DNA of 64,000 nt from Microvirga guangxiensis (GCF_900102135.1 NZ_FMVJ01000006.1:343385-407384); one strand, 5' to 3'; numbered from the stretch's first letter, positions 47,678-60,585 are shown. Translations and numbers: made by a program. Notes: a model not told the origin generated them from the sequence alone.

Positions 47678-48241
47678 ATGGAAGTGATCCTTCTCGAGCG
47701 CGTCGCAAAACTCGGCCAGATGGGCGAAACCGTTAAGGTTCGCTCGGGCTACGCCCGCAACTTCCTCCTGCCGCGCGGCAAGGCTCTGCGCGCCAACGAG
47801 GCCAACAAGAAGCACTTCGAAGCGCAGCGCGCCCAACTCGAGGCCCGCAACCTCGAGCGCCGCAAGGAAGCCGAAGCCGTGGCAGAGAAGCTGAACGGCC
47901 AGAGCTTCATCCTGCTCCGCCAGTCCGGCGAGACCGGCGTGCTCTACGGTTCGGTTTCGACCCGTGACCTCGCCGAGGTGATGACCCAGAACGGCTTCAC
48001 GGTTGACCGCAACCAGATCGTTCTCAACACCCCGATCAAGACCCTCGGCATGCACAGCGTGCCGGTTTCCCTCCATCCGGAGGTCGAGGTGACTGTGACG
48101 GCGAACATCGCCCGCAGCCCCGAGGAAGCTGAGCGTCAGGCTCGTGGCGAGGCGGTCACCGCCCGCGAAGAGACCAACCTCGACGACCTCGGCCTCGAAG
48201 TCGGCGCTGCTCTCGCCGAAGCCGGCGACGTGGAGCTCTAA
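47678..48241 (+). CDS. rplI: 50S ribosomal protein L9
   Basis: A 187-residue L9. The N-terminal rRNA-binding domain [20 protein letters not shown] continues as [18 protein letters not shown] long helix links it to the C-terminal domain ([19 protein letters not shown]). It has an acidic tail of about 40 residues beyond the E. coli length of 149. The start ATG 47678 follows AAGGAGAAAACAG. Confidence 0.96.
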   Translation: MEVILLERVAKLGQMGETVKVRSGYARNFLLPRGKALRANEANKKHFEAQRAQLEARNLERRKEAEAVAEKLNGQSFILLRQSGETGVLYGSVSTRDLAEVMTQNGFTVDRNQIVLNTPIKTLGMHSVPVSLHPEVEVTVTANIARSPEEAERQARGEAVTAREETNLDDLGLEVGAALAEAGDVEL

Positions 48242-48251
48242 GATCAAACGC

Positions 48252-48284
48252 GAACCTGAGCCTTGCTCGGGTTCCTGTTTTGTT
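48252..48284 (+). terminator. First terminator after rplI
   Basis: GAACCTGAGC pairs with GCTCGGGTTC across three bases with one wobble, then CTGTTTTGTT follows. It begins 11 bases after the rplI stop. Confidence 0.65.
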
Positions 48285-48292
48285 CCAGAATG

Positions 48293-48327
48293 GGCGCTCT
48301 CCATCGATTCGATGGGGGCGCCTTTTT
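48293..48327 (+). terminator. Second terminator after rplI
   Basis: GGCGCTCTCCATCGA pairs with TCGATGGGGGCGCC, with one small bulge, followed by TTTTT. With the preceding hairpin it forms a tandem terminator that insulates dnaB from the ribosomal operon. Confidence 0.75.
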
Positions 48328-48512
48328 CGTTGGGTTTCGCTGTTTTGCGGAGTCAAGCCGAGCAGCCGGCGAAAAGGAGCATGCTTGTGAGAATCGAGGA
48401 CAGCGAGGAAAGCCCTTCCGGAGTCTTCAACTGTCCCTGATCGGCAACGGTTCGAACACCAATTGGGGTCTATGAGGTTCTAAACCCTCCAACCCCGTTT
48501 CCGGAGCGCCAG

Positions 48513-50006
48513 ATGGCCACCGCCAATGCCCTGATCGCCCGCTTAGAGACCGCCGAGCCGCAATTCCGCACGCCTCCAAGCAACCTGGAGGCAGAACAGG
48601 CCCTCCTGGGCGCGATCCTGGTCAATAACGACGCTTACTACCGCGTTTCCGACTTCCTTGAAGCCGAGCATTTCATCGAGGATCTGCACCGGCGCATCTA
48701 TGAGGTCGCGACGGGCCTCATCAAGGCCGGCAAGGTCGCGACTCCGATCACGATGAAAACCTTCCTGGGCGACCAGGACCTGGGCGGCGTCACCGTCTCG
48801 CAATACCTCGCCCGCCTCGCCGCTGAAGCGACCACGGTCATCAACGCCGAGGATTACGGCCGCACGATCTACGATCTCGCCATCCGCCGCAGCCTCATCA
48901 ATATCGGCGAGGATCTGGTGAACGTGGCTTTCGACGCCCCTGTCGACAGCTCTCCCCGCGACCAGATCGAGGAGGCGGAACGGCGGCTCTATTCGATTGC
49001 CGAAACGGGCCGCACCGACGGTGGCTTCCAGCGCTTTTCCGATGCTCTCACTGCCGCCATCGACATGGCGGCCGCGGCCTACAAGCGCGAAGGCGCGCTG
49101 TCCGGCGTCTCGACGGGCCTCATCGACCTCGACAAGTCCCTCGGCGGCCTCCAGCCTTCCGACCTGATCATCCTCGCGGGCCGACCGGCGATGGGTAAGA
49201 CCTCGCTTGTTACCAACATCGCCTTCAACATCGCCAAGGCCTACAAGGCGGAGAAGCAGCAGGACGGCACGATGAAGACCGTCAACGGCGGCATCGTCGG
49301 CTTCTTCTCGCTCGAAATGTCGGCAGAACAGCTCGCCACCCGTATCATCGCAGAGCAATCGGGCGTTCCGTCCTACAAGATCCGCCGCGGCGATATGCGC
49401 GAGGACGATTTCTACAAGATCACGGAAGCCGCCCGTGAAATGCAGTCGATCCCTTTCTATATCGACCAGACCGGCGGCATCTCGATTGCGCAGCTCACCG
49501 CCCGCGCCCGGCGTCTCAAGCGCCAGCGCGGTCTCGACGTTCTCATCGTCGACTACCTGCAGCTGCTCTCGGGCTCGTCGAAGAAAGGCGAGAACCGCGT
49601 GCAGGAATTGACCGAGATCACCACCGGCCTGAAGGCGCTGGCCAAGGAGCTCTCGGTGCCGCTGATCGCCCTGTCCCAGCTCTCCCGTCAGGTGGAATCG
49701 CGTGACGACAAGCGGCCGCAGCTCTCCGACCTTCGTGAATCGGGCTCCATCGAGCAGGACGCCGACGTGGTCATGTTCGTCTACCGCGACGAGTATTATC
49801 TGAAGAACAAGGAGCCGAAGCCCGGCACCGAGGAATACTTCAAGTGGCAGGCGGAGATGGATCAGGTCCACGGCAAGGCCGAGGTCATCATCGGCAAGCA
49901 GCGTCACGGTCCCACCGGCACCGTGCAGCTTGCGTTCCAGGCCGACATCACCCGCTTCACCAACCTCGCAGACGAAGACAAGCTACCCGAACGGATCGGC
50001 GATTGA
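48513..50006 (+). CDS. dnaB: Replicative DNA helicase DnaB
   Basis: A 497-residue hexameric helicase that unwinds DNA at the replication fork. The N-terminal domain begins PPSNLEAEQALLGAILVNND. The Walker A motif is AGRPAMGKTSL, Walker B lies in LDVLIVDYLQLLSG, and SRQVESRDDKRPQLSDLRES is the H3 region. The stop overlaps the proposed alr start. No intein is present. Confidence 0.97.
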   Translation: MATANALIARLETAEPQFRTPPSNLEAEQALLGAILVNNDAYYRVSDFLEAEHFIEDLHRRIYEVATGLIKAGKVATPITMKTFLGDQDLGGVTVSQYLARLAAEATTVINAEDYGRTIYDLAIRRSLINIGEDLVNVAFDAPVDSSPRDQIEEAERRLYSIAETGRTDGGFQRFSDALTAAIDMAAAAYKREGALSGVSTGLIDLDKSLGGLQPSDLIILAGRPAMGKTSLVTNIAFNIAKAYKAEKQQDGTMKTVNGGIVGFFSLEMSAEQLATRIIAEQSGVPSYKIRRGDMREDDFYKITEAAREMQSIPFYIDQTGGISIAQLTARARRLKRQRGLDVLIVDYLQLLSGSSKKGENRVQELTEITTGLKALAKELSVPLIALSQLSRQVESRDDKRPQLSDLRESGSIEQDADVVMFVYRDEYYLKNKEPKPGTEEYFKWQAEMDQVHGKAEVIIGKQRHGPTGTVQLAFQADITRFTNLADEDKLPERIGD

Positions 50007-51162
50007 CCAAGACCGAACAGACCAGCACCGCCAGCCGCATTCTCCCCGAGATGGCCGGCGGCCTGCTTCATATCGACCTCGCGGCGCTGGCCTCCAACTG
50101 GCGCACCTTGCGTGACAATGCGGGCAGCGCGGAAGCCTCCGCCGTCGTCAAGGCGGATGCTTACGGCACCGGCATCGAGCAGGCCGTGCCCGCCTTGGCT
50201 CAGGCGGGATGCCGCACGTTCTTCGTGGCCCACCTCAGCGAGGCCATCCGCGTGCGCGCTGTTGCGCCCGAGGCCACGATCTACGTGCTGAACGGTCTGT
50301 TTCCGGGCACTTGCTCCACTTATGTCGAGCACGACCTGCGTCCCGTTCTCGGCTCCTTCGAGGAGATCGAGGAATGGGCCTCCTTCTGCCGCTCGCAAGG
50401 GGGGAAGCGGGAAGCGGCGATCCATGTGGATACGGGCATGAATCGCCTGGGGCTCACGGTTCAGCAAGGCCTGACGCTGAAGGACCGCGCGGAGCTGAAG
50501 GATTTCGAGACCGCGCTTCTCATGAGCCATTTCGTCAGCGCGGAAGAAAGCGACAACCCGCTCAACATTCGCCAGATCGAAGCCTTCAGGGCGGTTCGCG
50601 AAACGCTTCCGGGCGTGCGCGCATCGCTTGCCAACTCCTCCGGCATTTTCCTCAAGGAGAAGCCGCATTTCGATCTCGTGCGCCCGGGCTACGCGCTCTA
50701 TGGCGGCAACCCGACGCCGGATCACGACAACCCCATGAGCCCCGTCGCAGGCCTCAAGGCGCGCATCGTACAACTGCGCTGGGTCGAGGATGACACCGTC
50801 GGATACAACGCACGCTGGCTCGCACTCGGCCGCCGCCGCATCGCGACCCTCTCGATCGGTTATGCGGACGGCTATCCGCGCTCCGCGAGCGCGCGCGGCA
50901 AGAGCGGCGAGGAGCTGCTCGCCGGACAGGTTCTCGTCGCTGGACACCCCTGCCCGTTCGCAGGCAACGTCTCGATGGACCTGATCACCGTCGACGTCAC
51001 CGACATTCCCGAAAACGAGGTCAGGCGCGGCGACACCGTGACCATGATCGGCGGCTCCCTCACCATCGATGAGGTCGGCCGGCGCGCCGGCACCATCGGC
51101 TATGAGATCCTCACGAATTTGGGCCGTCGTTATGCGCGCACCTACACCGAGAGCCAGGGCTG

Positions 51163-51163
<1 letters not shown>
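50003..51163 (+). CDS. alr: Alanine racemase
   Basis: A 386-residue PLP enzyme that makes D-alanine for peptidoglycan. The PLP lysine is in SAVVKADAYGTGIEQ, and the second catalytic base is the Tyr in TVGYNARW. FAGNVSMDLITVDVT is also typical. No ATG fits the full domain. I take TTG 50003-50005, overlapping the dnaB stop as TTGA, but ATG 50051 (MAGGLLHIDL), giving 370 residues, is nearly as good. The stop touches the radA ATG. Confidence 0.93.
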
Positions 51164-52563
<1,400 letters not shown>

Positions 52564-52588
52564 AGCGCCTGCGCCCGGTCCGCCCTGC

Positions 52589-52604
52589 TAGGCCATATGG
52601 CCTA
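52589..52604. promoter_or_regulatory. 16-bp perfect palindrome upstream of the RTX gene
   Basis: TAGGCCATATGGCCTA is a perfect palindrome 26 bases after radA and 100 bases before the RTX start. TTGACC (52606-52611) begins one base later. Fourteen of its 16 positions match the palindrome core at 13269-13284 upstream of ihfA. A repressor or activator site is the simplest reading. Confidence 0.55.
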
Positions 52605-52704
52605 ATTGACCCATTGTAGTTATATAGTAACAGTCGAGCTTAAGCTCTGCTGGTTTGCATCATCGAGAGCTAACGAGATTAACCTCAATTCCTTAGAGGA
52701 AAAA

Positions 52705-53610
52705 ATGGCTGAAGCCCCTGTAATCAAGCTCTCGAATACGACACTCATCGAATCCGCGAAGGTCGGCACCGTCATCGGCACCTTCAGCATCGAGGGCGGC
52801 GCCGCTGACGCGAACTGGTCCTTTTCCTGGGGCACGAGCGATCGCTTCGAGGTGAAATACGATACCGCGAACAAGGTCTATCAGCTGGTCACGAAGGTTG
52901 AAGGCAGCGAGTTTTTCGATTTCGAAAACGGGGCGCTCAAGGAATTCGCGATCACGATCAATGCTGAGGATATGAAGAACGGCACGCTTGTCGAGAATGT
53001 GGCCTTCACGATCACAGTGACGGACGACGTGAACGACAACTACAACGTCATCAACGGCACATCGAAGAACAACAAGATCAATGGCACGGACAACGCCGAC
53101 GCCATCTACGGCGGTGCCGGCAACGACAAGATCTATGGCATGGCCGGCGACGATCTGATCAGCGGCGGCGCTGGCAAGGACATCCTCTACGGCGGTGCCG
53201 GCAGGGACACTTTCGTGTTCGACACCAAGGTCAAGAAAGGTCACTTCGACCACATCGTGGACTTCAACGTCGCCGAAGACACGATTCAGATCAATCTCTC
53301 GGCCCTCAGCTCCTTCAAGGTCAAGATGTCCAAGAGTGATGTTCTCGGCGCCATGAAAGGCGGCAAGGACAAGGGCGGCAACAAGAAGGCCGACTTCAGG
53401 CTCGACAAGGTCCTCAAGAAGGGCAAGCTGGAAGACAAGTTCTTCAGTCTCGCCGACAAGGCCAAGGATTCGAGCGACTTCTTCTACTACAACTCGAAGA
53501 ATGGCTTCCTTTACTTCGACGCCGACGGCTCCGGCAAAGGCAAGGGCATCGAGATTGCGAAGCTCTCCAAAGGCCTGAATCTGACGGCCGACAACCTCCT
53601 CTTCCTCTAA
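52705..53610 (+). CDS. Short RTX calcium-binding protein with cadherin-like domain
   Basis: A 301-residue protein probably secreted by a type I system. Residues about 8-110 resemble a cadherin-type domain (ESAKVGTVIGTFSIEGG, then ITVTDDVNDNYNVI). Three or four calcium-binding nonapeptides follow (GGAGNDKIYGMAGDDLISGG, GGAGKDILYGGAGRDTF). The last 130 residues are Lys/Asp/Phe-rich and end in LTADNLLFL, a plausible secretion signal; there is no Sec signal. I chose ATG 52705, after AGAGGA. No transporter gene is nearby. It separates radA from cvpA. Confidence 0.85.
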   Translation: MAEAPVIKLSNTTLIESAKVGTVIGTFSIEGGAADANWSFSWGTSDRFEVKYDTANKVYQLVTKVEGSEFFDFENGALKEFAITINAEDMKNGTLVENVAFTITVTDDVNDNYNVINGTSKNNKINGTDNADAIYGGAGNDKIYGMAGDDLISGGAGKDILYGGAGRDTFVFDTKVKKGHFDHIVDFNVAEDTIQINLSALSSFKVKMSKSDVLGAMKGGKDKGGNKKADFRLDKVLKKGKLEDKFFSLADKAKDSSDFFYYNSKNGFLYFDADGSGKGKGIEIAKLSKGLNLTADNLLFL

Positions 53611-53635
53611 GGGTAGCTACGGTTCCTCTCACCTT

Positions 53636-53663
53636 GACCCGGCGGTCTCCGCCGGGTCTTTTT
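53636..53663 (+). terminator. Rho-independent terminator of the RTX gene
   Basis: GACCCGGCGG and CCGCCGGGTC flank TCT and are followed by TTTTT, 26 bases after the stop. The gene therefore has its own transcription unit. Confidence 0.92.
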
Positions 53664-53793
53664 CGTTGCTCTTGGCGGCTTGCGCATCCACACCGCATAT
53701 CACAGGGGTGACGAAAGCATCGCTTGAGGCTATACACCCTGGCCTCCATCCGCGATTGCGGCCCTTGTCCCTGTTTCTGCGTAGGCTCGGCCC

Positions 53794-54417
53794 ATGCCCT
53801 TTTCTGTCCTAGACCTCGTTGTTCTCGGAATCGTCCTGATCTCGGCTCTCCTGGCAGCCGTGCGCGGCTTCACCCGCGAGGTCCTTGCCATCGTTGCCTG
53901 GGTCGTGGCCGCCGCCGCCGCCTGGTACCTCCACCCCGCCGCCCTGCCGATCGCGCAGCAATACATCAGCAGCGGCACGGTCGCGCTCGTGGCTGCCATC
54001 GGCGGCATCTTCGTCATCACCCTGATCATCGTATCGATCATCACGGTCCAGATTTCCGACCTGATCCTCGATTCCCGCATCGGCGCCATCGACCGGACAC
54101 TCGGCCTCGTCTTCGGCGCGGCCCGCGGCTTCCTGATCTGCGTGATCGGCTGGGCTTTCCTGAGCTGGCTGCTCCAGGGCAAGGAGCCTGAATGGGCCAC
54201 CGCCTCCCGCACCCGTCCGGCCATGGAGAACACCCGCGACAGCATCATTGCCATGTTGCCGGAAAATGCCGAGGCCCTGATCCAGAAACTCCGGAACCCT
54301 GACGCCCAGGGCAACGAGCCTGTTGAGCCGGCTGAGCCCGATCCGCAGCGCGGCACCGCGCCCGCCCCTGCCCCAGCCGCCCCTGCCGCACCGCAGGCAC
54401 CCCAGCGCCGGAGCTGA
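53794..54417 (+). CDS. cvpA: CvpA family membrane protein
   Basis: A 207-residue protein with four hydrophobic segments in the first 150 residues. It includes the family features RGFTREVLAIVAWVVAAAAA and RTLGLVFGAARGFLICVIG. The C-terminal 35 residues are Pro/Ala-rich. In E. coli the homologue is needed for colicin V production and envelope stress; here its role is unknown. It precedes purF as in many proteobacteria. Confidence 0.9.
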   Translation: MPFSVLDLVVLGIVLISALLAAVRGFTREVLAIVAWVVAAAAAWYLHPAALPIAQQYISSGTVALVAAIGGIFVITLIIVSIITVQISDLILDSRIGAIDRTLGLVFGAARGFLICVIGWAFLSWLLQGKEPEWATASRTRPAMENTRDSIIAMLPENAEALIQKLRNPDAQGNEPVEPAEPDPQRGTAPAPAPAAPAAPQAPQRRS

Positions 54418-54525
54418 TCCTCTTCTGTTCACTCTTTGAAGAGCGACAGGAAAACCCATTGGCGTTTCGCCTTCGGGCGATTACATAGGGCTCGCGCCGG
54501 TGGGGGCGCGGATCCCAAGGAAATC

Positions 54526-56016
<1,491 letters not shown>

Positions 56017-56025
56017 GGAAGCCTC

Positions 56026-56769
56026 ATGGACAAGCCCCTTCTCAACCGCGTTGCGGTGGTCACCGGCGCATCGCGCGGCATCGGCCGCGCGGCAGCGCTT
56101 GCTCTGGCGGAAGCCGGCGCGCACATCATCGCGCTCGCCCGCACGCAAGGCGCGCTCGAGAGCCTCGACGACGAGATCCGCGCCAAGGGTTCCTCCGCGA
56201 CCCTCGTCCCGGTGAACCTGAAGGACCTCGACGCTATCGACCGGCTTGGCGCTGCGATCTACGAGCGCTGGGGCAAGCTCGACATTCTGCTCGGGAATGC
56301 GGGACAGCTCGGAGAGCTCGCGCCGATCAACCATATCGACCAGCCGGTCTGGGACGAGGTGATGACCGTGAACGTCACGGCCAATTACCGCCTGATCCGC
56401 TCCTTCGATCCGCTGCTGCGCGCCTCGGATGCGGGCCGCGCCATCTTCCTGACCTCTGGCGCCGCTCACAAGTGCAACGCCTATTGGGGCATGTATTCCA
56501 TCTCCAAGGCAGCCCTGGAAGCCTTGGTGCGCACCTACGCCGCGGAAACCGTGACGACGCCGATCAAGGTGATGCTCGTGAGCCCCGGCCCCCTGCGCAC
56601 CTCCATGCGCCGCGCCGCCATGCCGGGCGAGGATCCGATGACCCTCAAGACACCGGAAGATCTCGCGCCGCACATCGTGAAGCTCGCCCTGCCGTCCTGG
56701 ACGGAGACGGGTAAGATCTACGACTTCCCGCAAGGCGGGAAAGTGACCACGCCGCAGATGCCCGCTTAA
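56026..56769 (+). CDS. Short-chain dehydrogenase/reductase
   Basis: A 247-residue oxidoreductase of the SDR superfamily. The cofactor motif VVTGASRGIGRAAALAL starts at about residue 12. The catalytic residues are Ser in FLTSGAAH, then Tyr and Lys in YSISKAALEAL. The segment LLGNAGQLGELAPINHID replaces the usual NNAG with GNAG. It starts 9 bases after purF, a pairing recurrent in Hyphomicrobiales. The substrate is unknown. Confidence 0.88.
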   Translation: MDKPLLNRVAVVTGASRGIGRAAALALAEAGAHIIALARTQGALESLDDEIRAKGSSATLVPVNLKDLDAIDRLGAAIYERWGKLDILLGNAGQLGELAPINHIDQPVWDEVMTVNVTANYRLIRSFDPLLRASDAGRAIFLTSGAAHKCNAYWGMYSISKAALEALVRTYAAETVTTPIKVMLVSPGPLRTSMRRAAMPGEDPMTLKTPEDLAPHIVKLALPSWTETGKIYDFPQGGKVTTPQMPA

Positions 56770-56794
56770 AACGCGGATGGAACGATGCTCTTCC

Positions 56795-56821
56795 AAGGCG
56801 GCCACATGGGCCGCCTTTTTT
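56795..56821 (+). terminator. Rho-independent terminator of the purF-SDR unit
   Basis: AAGGCGGCC pairs with GGCCGCCTT around five bases, and a run of six T follows. It is 25 bases beyond the SDR stop. Confidence 0.92.
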
Positions 56822-56863
56822 CATGCTTGGCGCAAGGGCAATTCGGGAGCGCGCCGCTGGACA

Positions 56864-56889
56864 CGAAAACGGCGGCCCTGAGGCCGCCG
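56864..56889 (-). terminator. Rho-independent terminator of der
   Basis: On the minus strand CGGCGGCC and GGCCGCCG enclose four bases and are followed by TTTTCGTGT, 10 bases after the der stop. With the previous hairpin it closes two convergent units. Confidence 0.85.
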
Positions 56890-56899
56890 AACGTGTTCG

Positions 56900-58243
56900 T
56901 TACTTCCGCTCTTTGTCGAACGGGTTCTGCCCCATGCGCAGCGACACGCGGATCGGCACGCCCGGCAGGTCGAACGCCTCGCGGATGTTGTTGACCAGAT
57001 AGCGGGTATAGCTCTTCGGCAGAGCGTCGAGCTGGTTGCCGAAGATGGCGAAATGCGGCGGGCGCGACTTCACCTGGGTCATGTAGCGGATCTTGATGCG
57101 GCGGCCCGAGACGGCAGGCGGCGGATTGGCATCAATGGCTTCCTGGAGCCACTGATTGAGCTTCGCGGTCGAGATGCGCCGGTTCCAGGTTTCATAGACC
57201 TGATACACCGCCTTCATAAGCGGGTCGATGCCGCTGCCGGCGAGGCCCGAGAGCGGCACCACGGGTGCGCCCTTCACCTGCGGAAGCAGGCGGCTGGCCT
57301 TCTCCTTGAGATCGGTGAGCAGGCCCTTCTGGTCTGCCACGAGATCCCACTTGTTGAGACCGATCACGAGGGCGCGGCCCTCCTGCTCCACCAGATCGAC
57401 GATGGAGAGATCCTGCTTCTCGAACGGGATCGTCGCATCGAGCAGCACCACCACCACTTCCGCGAAGCGCACGGCGCGCAGCGCATCGGCGACCGAGAGC
57501 TTCTCGAGCTTGTCCTCGACGCGAGCGCGCTTGCGCAGGCCCGCCGTGTCGAAGAGCTTGACGGCCTTGCCGCGCCATTCCCAGTCGAGGGAGATGGAGT
57601 CGCGGGTGATGCCTGCCTCGGGTCCCGTGAGCAGGCGATCCTCGCCCACCATGCGGTTGATGAGCGTGGATTTGCCCGCGTTCGGACGGCCCACGATGGC
57701 GACCTGCAGCGGCTTGTTCGGATCGTCCTCTTCTTCCTCGTCACCCGGCTCGGGGAAGTAAGGCATCAGGGCCTCGAAAAGATCGGCCATGCCCTCGCCG
57801 TGCTCGGCGGAGAGAGGCACCGGTTCGCCGAGTCCGAGCGAGAAGGCGTCGTAAGCGCCAGCCATGCCGCTCGCGCCTTCGGCCTTGTTGGCGATCAGGA
57901 TCACCGGCTTGCCGGAGCGGCGCACCATCTCGGCGAAGGGGCGATCGGCGGGAAGGATTCCGACCCGGGCATCGACGACGAACAGGATGACGTCGGCATC
58001 CTCGATGGCGGCCTCGGTCTGGGCCCGCATGCGGCCGAGCAGCGATTCTTCGGTCGCTTCTTCAAGGCCCGCGGTGTCGATGATGCGGAACTCCAGATCG
58101 CCGAGACGCGCTTCGCCCTCGCGCCGGTCGCGGGTCACGCCGGGACGGTCGTCCACGAGGGCCAGCTTCTTGCCCACGAGACGGTTGAAGAGAGTCGACT
58201 TGCCGACATTCGGCCGCCCGACAATGGCGACGGTAGGCGTCAT
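56900..58243 (-). CDS. der: GTPase Der (EngA)
   Basis: A 447-residue double GTPase needed for 50S subunit assembly. Two G domains are visible: [18 protein letters not shown] near residue 8 and [19 protein letters not shown] near 185. Each has a DTAG motif ([22 protein letters not shown]). The acidic linker [10 protein letters not shown] lies between them, and a KH-like domain ends the protein. The upstream gene is the YfgM-like one. Confidence 0.97.
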   Translation of the reverse strand: MTPTVAIVGRPNVGKSTLFNRLVGKKLALVDDRPGVTRDRREGEARLGDLEFRIIDTAGLEEATEESLLGRMRAQTEAAIEDADVILFVVDARVGILPADRPFAEMVRRSGKPVILIANKAEGASGMAGAYDAFSLGLGEPVPLSAEHGEGMADLFEALMPYFPEPGDEEEEDDPNKPLQVAIVGRPNAGKSTLINRMVGEDRLLTGPEAGITRDSISLDWEWRGKAVKLFDTAGLRKRARVEDKLEKLSVADALRAVRFAEVVVVLLDATIPFEKQDLSIVDLVEQEGRALVIGLNKWDLVADQKGLLTDLKEKASRLLPQVKGAPVVPLSGLAGSGIDPLMKAVYQVYETWNRRISTAKLNQWLQEAIDANPPPAVSGRRIKIRYMTQVKSRPPHFAIFGNQLDALPKSYTRYLVNNIREAFDLPGVPIRVSLRMGQNPFDKERK

Positions 58244-58267
58244 GTCCCTGGTGCTCCGTCTTTAGCT

Positions 58268-58945
58268 TTACTGAGTGACTTGAACGGGCCCGCCCGCCAC
58301 GAGAGCGGTGTAGACGGCGAGCCGCTGCCGTAGGGCGGGAGGCGTTTCACGGTCAGCCGCGATCTGGTCGAACCAGCGCCCGGCATAATCCATGTCGCCT
58401 GCCTTAAGGCCGGAAAGCCCTAGGAGTTCCCGCGCCGAGTGGCGCCAGGCATTGGCGGGCGCGGCCATCGGCTCGACGGTCTGGCGGATCTGGGCCGGCT
58501 CGATGGTATCGAGGCGCAGCCATGCGGCGCGCAGGCGGGCAAGATCGCGCCAGAGCGGGGCGACGCCGGAATCGTTGGCAAGGGCATCGTAGGCTGCAGC
58601 ACCCTGCTCCGCATTCTGCTGGCCGCGTTCGGCCGCAAGGCGGAAGCGGGCGAGCAGGCTGTAGCCGGTGTCGCCTTCCTTCGCGAGAGCCTCGAGGGCG
58701 GCATCCGCCTCCTGGGACTTGTCCTCATTCGAGAGCTTCAGGGCATTCTCGAACTGCACGGCGGCGGCCTGGGCGCGAGTCTCCTGCGCATGCTGCCAGT
58801 AGCGCCAACCACCGATGCCGCCCACCACCAAGACGACGACGGCGATGATGAGGCCGCTATAGCGCTCCCAGATCTTCGCCAGCTGGTCGCGGCGGTACTC
58901 CTCGTCGACTTCGCGAATGAACTCATCGTTCCGGTTCGTAGCCAT
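58268..58945 (-). CDS. YfgM-like tetratricopeptide membrane protein
   Basis: A 225-residue protein with a cytoplasmic N-terminus, one membrane segment at about 30-48 (LIIAVVVLVVGGIGGW) and a helical periplasmic domain with TPR-like pairs. The start RNDEFIREVDEEYRRDQLAKIWERYG-like text (here ending WERYSG) is the family signature. In E. coli YfgM joins the SecYEG-PpiD translocon and its gene is also next to der. The same function here is inferred. Confidence 0.85.
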   Translation of the reverse strand: MATNRNDEFIREVDEEYRRDQLAKIWERYSGLIIAVVVLVVGGIGGWRYWQHAQETRAQAAAVQFENALKLSNEDKSQEADAALEALAKEGDTGYSLLARFRLAAERGQQNAEQGAAAYDALANDSGVAPLWRDLARLRAAWLRLDTIEPAQIRQTVEPMAAPANAWRHSARELLGLSGLKAGDMDYAGRWFDQIAADRETPPALRQRLAVYTALVAGGPVQVTQ

Positions 58946-59027
58946 CGTCCCTCATGCGGCCTGGAAGACCGCCTCCTTCAATAGAAGTGGGTCGCCTAGC
59001 ATACACCCCCGCGCAAGGCGAGAGGTT

Positions 59028-59618
59028 TCACGCTCTTGTGGGCAGCACCGGCACTCCAATTAGCATCGGATGGAGCCAGAATACGAAGGCCAGATAGACT
59101 CCGGTGCCGATGGCGATGGCCAGGATGTCGTTGCGCCAGCCCGCAGGCGCCGCGGTGCCGCCATGCTGGGCCGCCACGTCCCGGCGCTTGGCGCTGATGC
59201 GGGCCATCACAGCCCAGGCCAGAACCGAGCCGAACAGAAGGATGGAGCCGAGATCTCCGTTGGCGATGAGATGGGCAAAGGCCCAGATCTTCACGCCCGC
59301 CAGCATGGGATGTTTCAGACGGTGCTTGATATGCCCTGGCAGATAGGCCGCAACGAAGCAGATGAAGGCAACCAACACGAGCAGAAGCGACAGATGCCGT
59401 GTCCAGACCGGCGGGTCCCAGACGGGGATGTAGCCATTGGCCCTGTATTGCCCGTATCCGATGGAGATCAGCACGATACCGGCAAGGGACAGAAGCGAGT
59501 AGATCCCCTTGAAGGGCCCCTCGCCGACCCTTCCGATGATGGCGGCACGGCTCTTGCGCGCCATGCTGAAGGAATGGGTGCCGAGAAACAGGATGAGGCC
59601 AAGAACAAGCAAGGTCAC
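59028..59618 (-). CDS. NnrU family membrane protein
   Basis: A 196-residue protein with about five or six hydrophobic segments. It shows LGLILFLGTHSFSMARKSRA near the start and AAYLPGHIKHRLKHPMLAGV, with histidines placed as in NnrU and isoprenylcysteine methyltransferase-like folds. NnrU was first linked to nitric oxide reduction, but homologues occur without denitrification genes, as here. Function unknown. Confidence 0.87.
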   Translation of the reverse strand: MTLLVLGLILFLGTHSFSMARKSRAAIIGRVGEGPFKGIYSLLSLAGIVLISIGYGQYRANGYIPVWDPPVWTRHLSLLLVLVAFICFVAAYLPGHIKHRLKHPMLAGVKIWAFAHLIANGDLGSILLFGSVLAWAVMARISAKRRDVAAQHGGTAAPAGWRNDILAIAIGTGVYLAFVFWLHPMLIGVPVLPTRA

Positions 59619-59800
59619 GTTCGCTCTCCGGAGAGGATAGGAAATGATACGTCTGACTGGCAGCCCCGGCTACTCGCCTGTTGCCTGAAATCACAGGCGA
59701 AGGCCTGGAAGCCCATGCGGCAAGTTTTCGGCTGTCTGCAAAGCCTTGGGCTGCCTAAACTTTTAACAGGCGATCCACTTGCAGCACGAAAATTTCCCGG

Positions 59801-59828
59801 TTACTGACCCAGGAAACGTCGCTATAGA
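59801..59828 (+). promoter_or_regulatory. Candidate promoter of the TRAP genes
   Basis: TTACTG (59801-59806) and TATAGA (59823-59828) are 16 bases apart, about 90 bases before the dctQ start. The rest of the 298-base divergent spacer shows no gene or clear operator. Confidence 0.35.
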
Positions 59829-59916
59829 CTAAGGCGGAATGGTGGACCGGGCCATAACCTTGTAGCCACGCCGTCGAATTCAATCATAAACCGTTCATCA
59901 AAGGGGGAGGCAGAAG

Positions 59917-60543
59917 GTGACCGCGCTCATCAAGCTTTCTCGTGTCATCGACGCGATCAACGAACGCATCGGCAAGGTCGCAGCATGGGCCATCGTGGTG
60001 GCCATCCTGGTCTCCGCCATCAATGCGATCATCCGCCGGTTCTTCGGCGTCTCGTCCAATGCCTGGCTTGAGCTGCAATGGTACCTGTTCGGCGCCGTGT
60101 TCATGCTCTGCGCCGCCTGGACCCTGAAGGCCAACGAGCACATCCGCATCGACATCCTCTCCAACAAGCTCTCGAAGCGGGGCCGCGACACCATCGACGT
60201 GTTCGGACACGTCTTTTTCCTCTTCCCCTTCGTGGCGCTGATGCTTTGGCTGTGCGTCCCCTATTTCCTGAAGTCCTACGAATCCGGCGAGGTCTCCTCC
60301 AATGCCGGCGGCCTTCTGATCTGGCCTGCCAAGGGGCTGATCCTCCTCGGCTTCATCTCCATGACCTTCCAGTGGCTGAGCGAGCTCATCAAGCGCGTGG
60401 CCATCATGAATGGCCAGCTCGTGGATGAAGAGGTTGGCGGACACGGGCACAGCCCCGAGGCGGAGGCAGAGCGCCTCATCACCGAACTGGGCACGGCCAA
60501 TAACCCGCGCAGCGGCACGCCCCCCGGCGACGGCATCAGCTGA
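59917..60543 (+). CDS. TRAP transporter small permease subunit
   Basis: A 208-residue DctQ-type protein with four membrane segments. It contains AWLELQWYLFGAVFMLCAAW and NEHIRIDILSNKLSKRGRD, the conserved stretch of this family. The C-terminal 40 residues are polar. The start is GTG 59917-59919 with a strong AAGGGGGAGG site. It pairs with the large permease 42 bases downstream. The substrate is unknown; the size of the partner suggests the TakQM-like group that takes keto acids and related organic acids. Confidence 0.9.
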   Translation: MTALIKLSRVIDAINERIGKVAAWAIVVAILVSAINAIIRRFFGVSSNAWLELQWYLFGAVFMLCAAWTLKANEHIRIDILSNKLSKRGRDTIDVFGHVFFLFPFVALMLWLCVPYFLKSYESGEVSSNAGGLLIWPAKGLILLGFISMTFQWLSELIKRVAIMNGQLVDEEVGGHGHSPEAEAERLITELGTANNPRSGTPPGDGIS

Positions 60544-60585
60544 TCGTCCGCGCGCCCCGCTTCAAGTTTTCCGGAGTCTCCTTCA

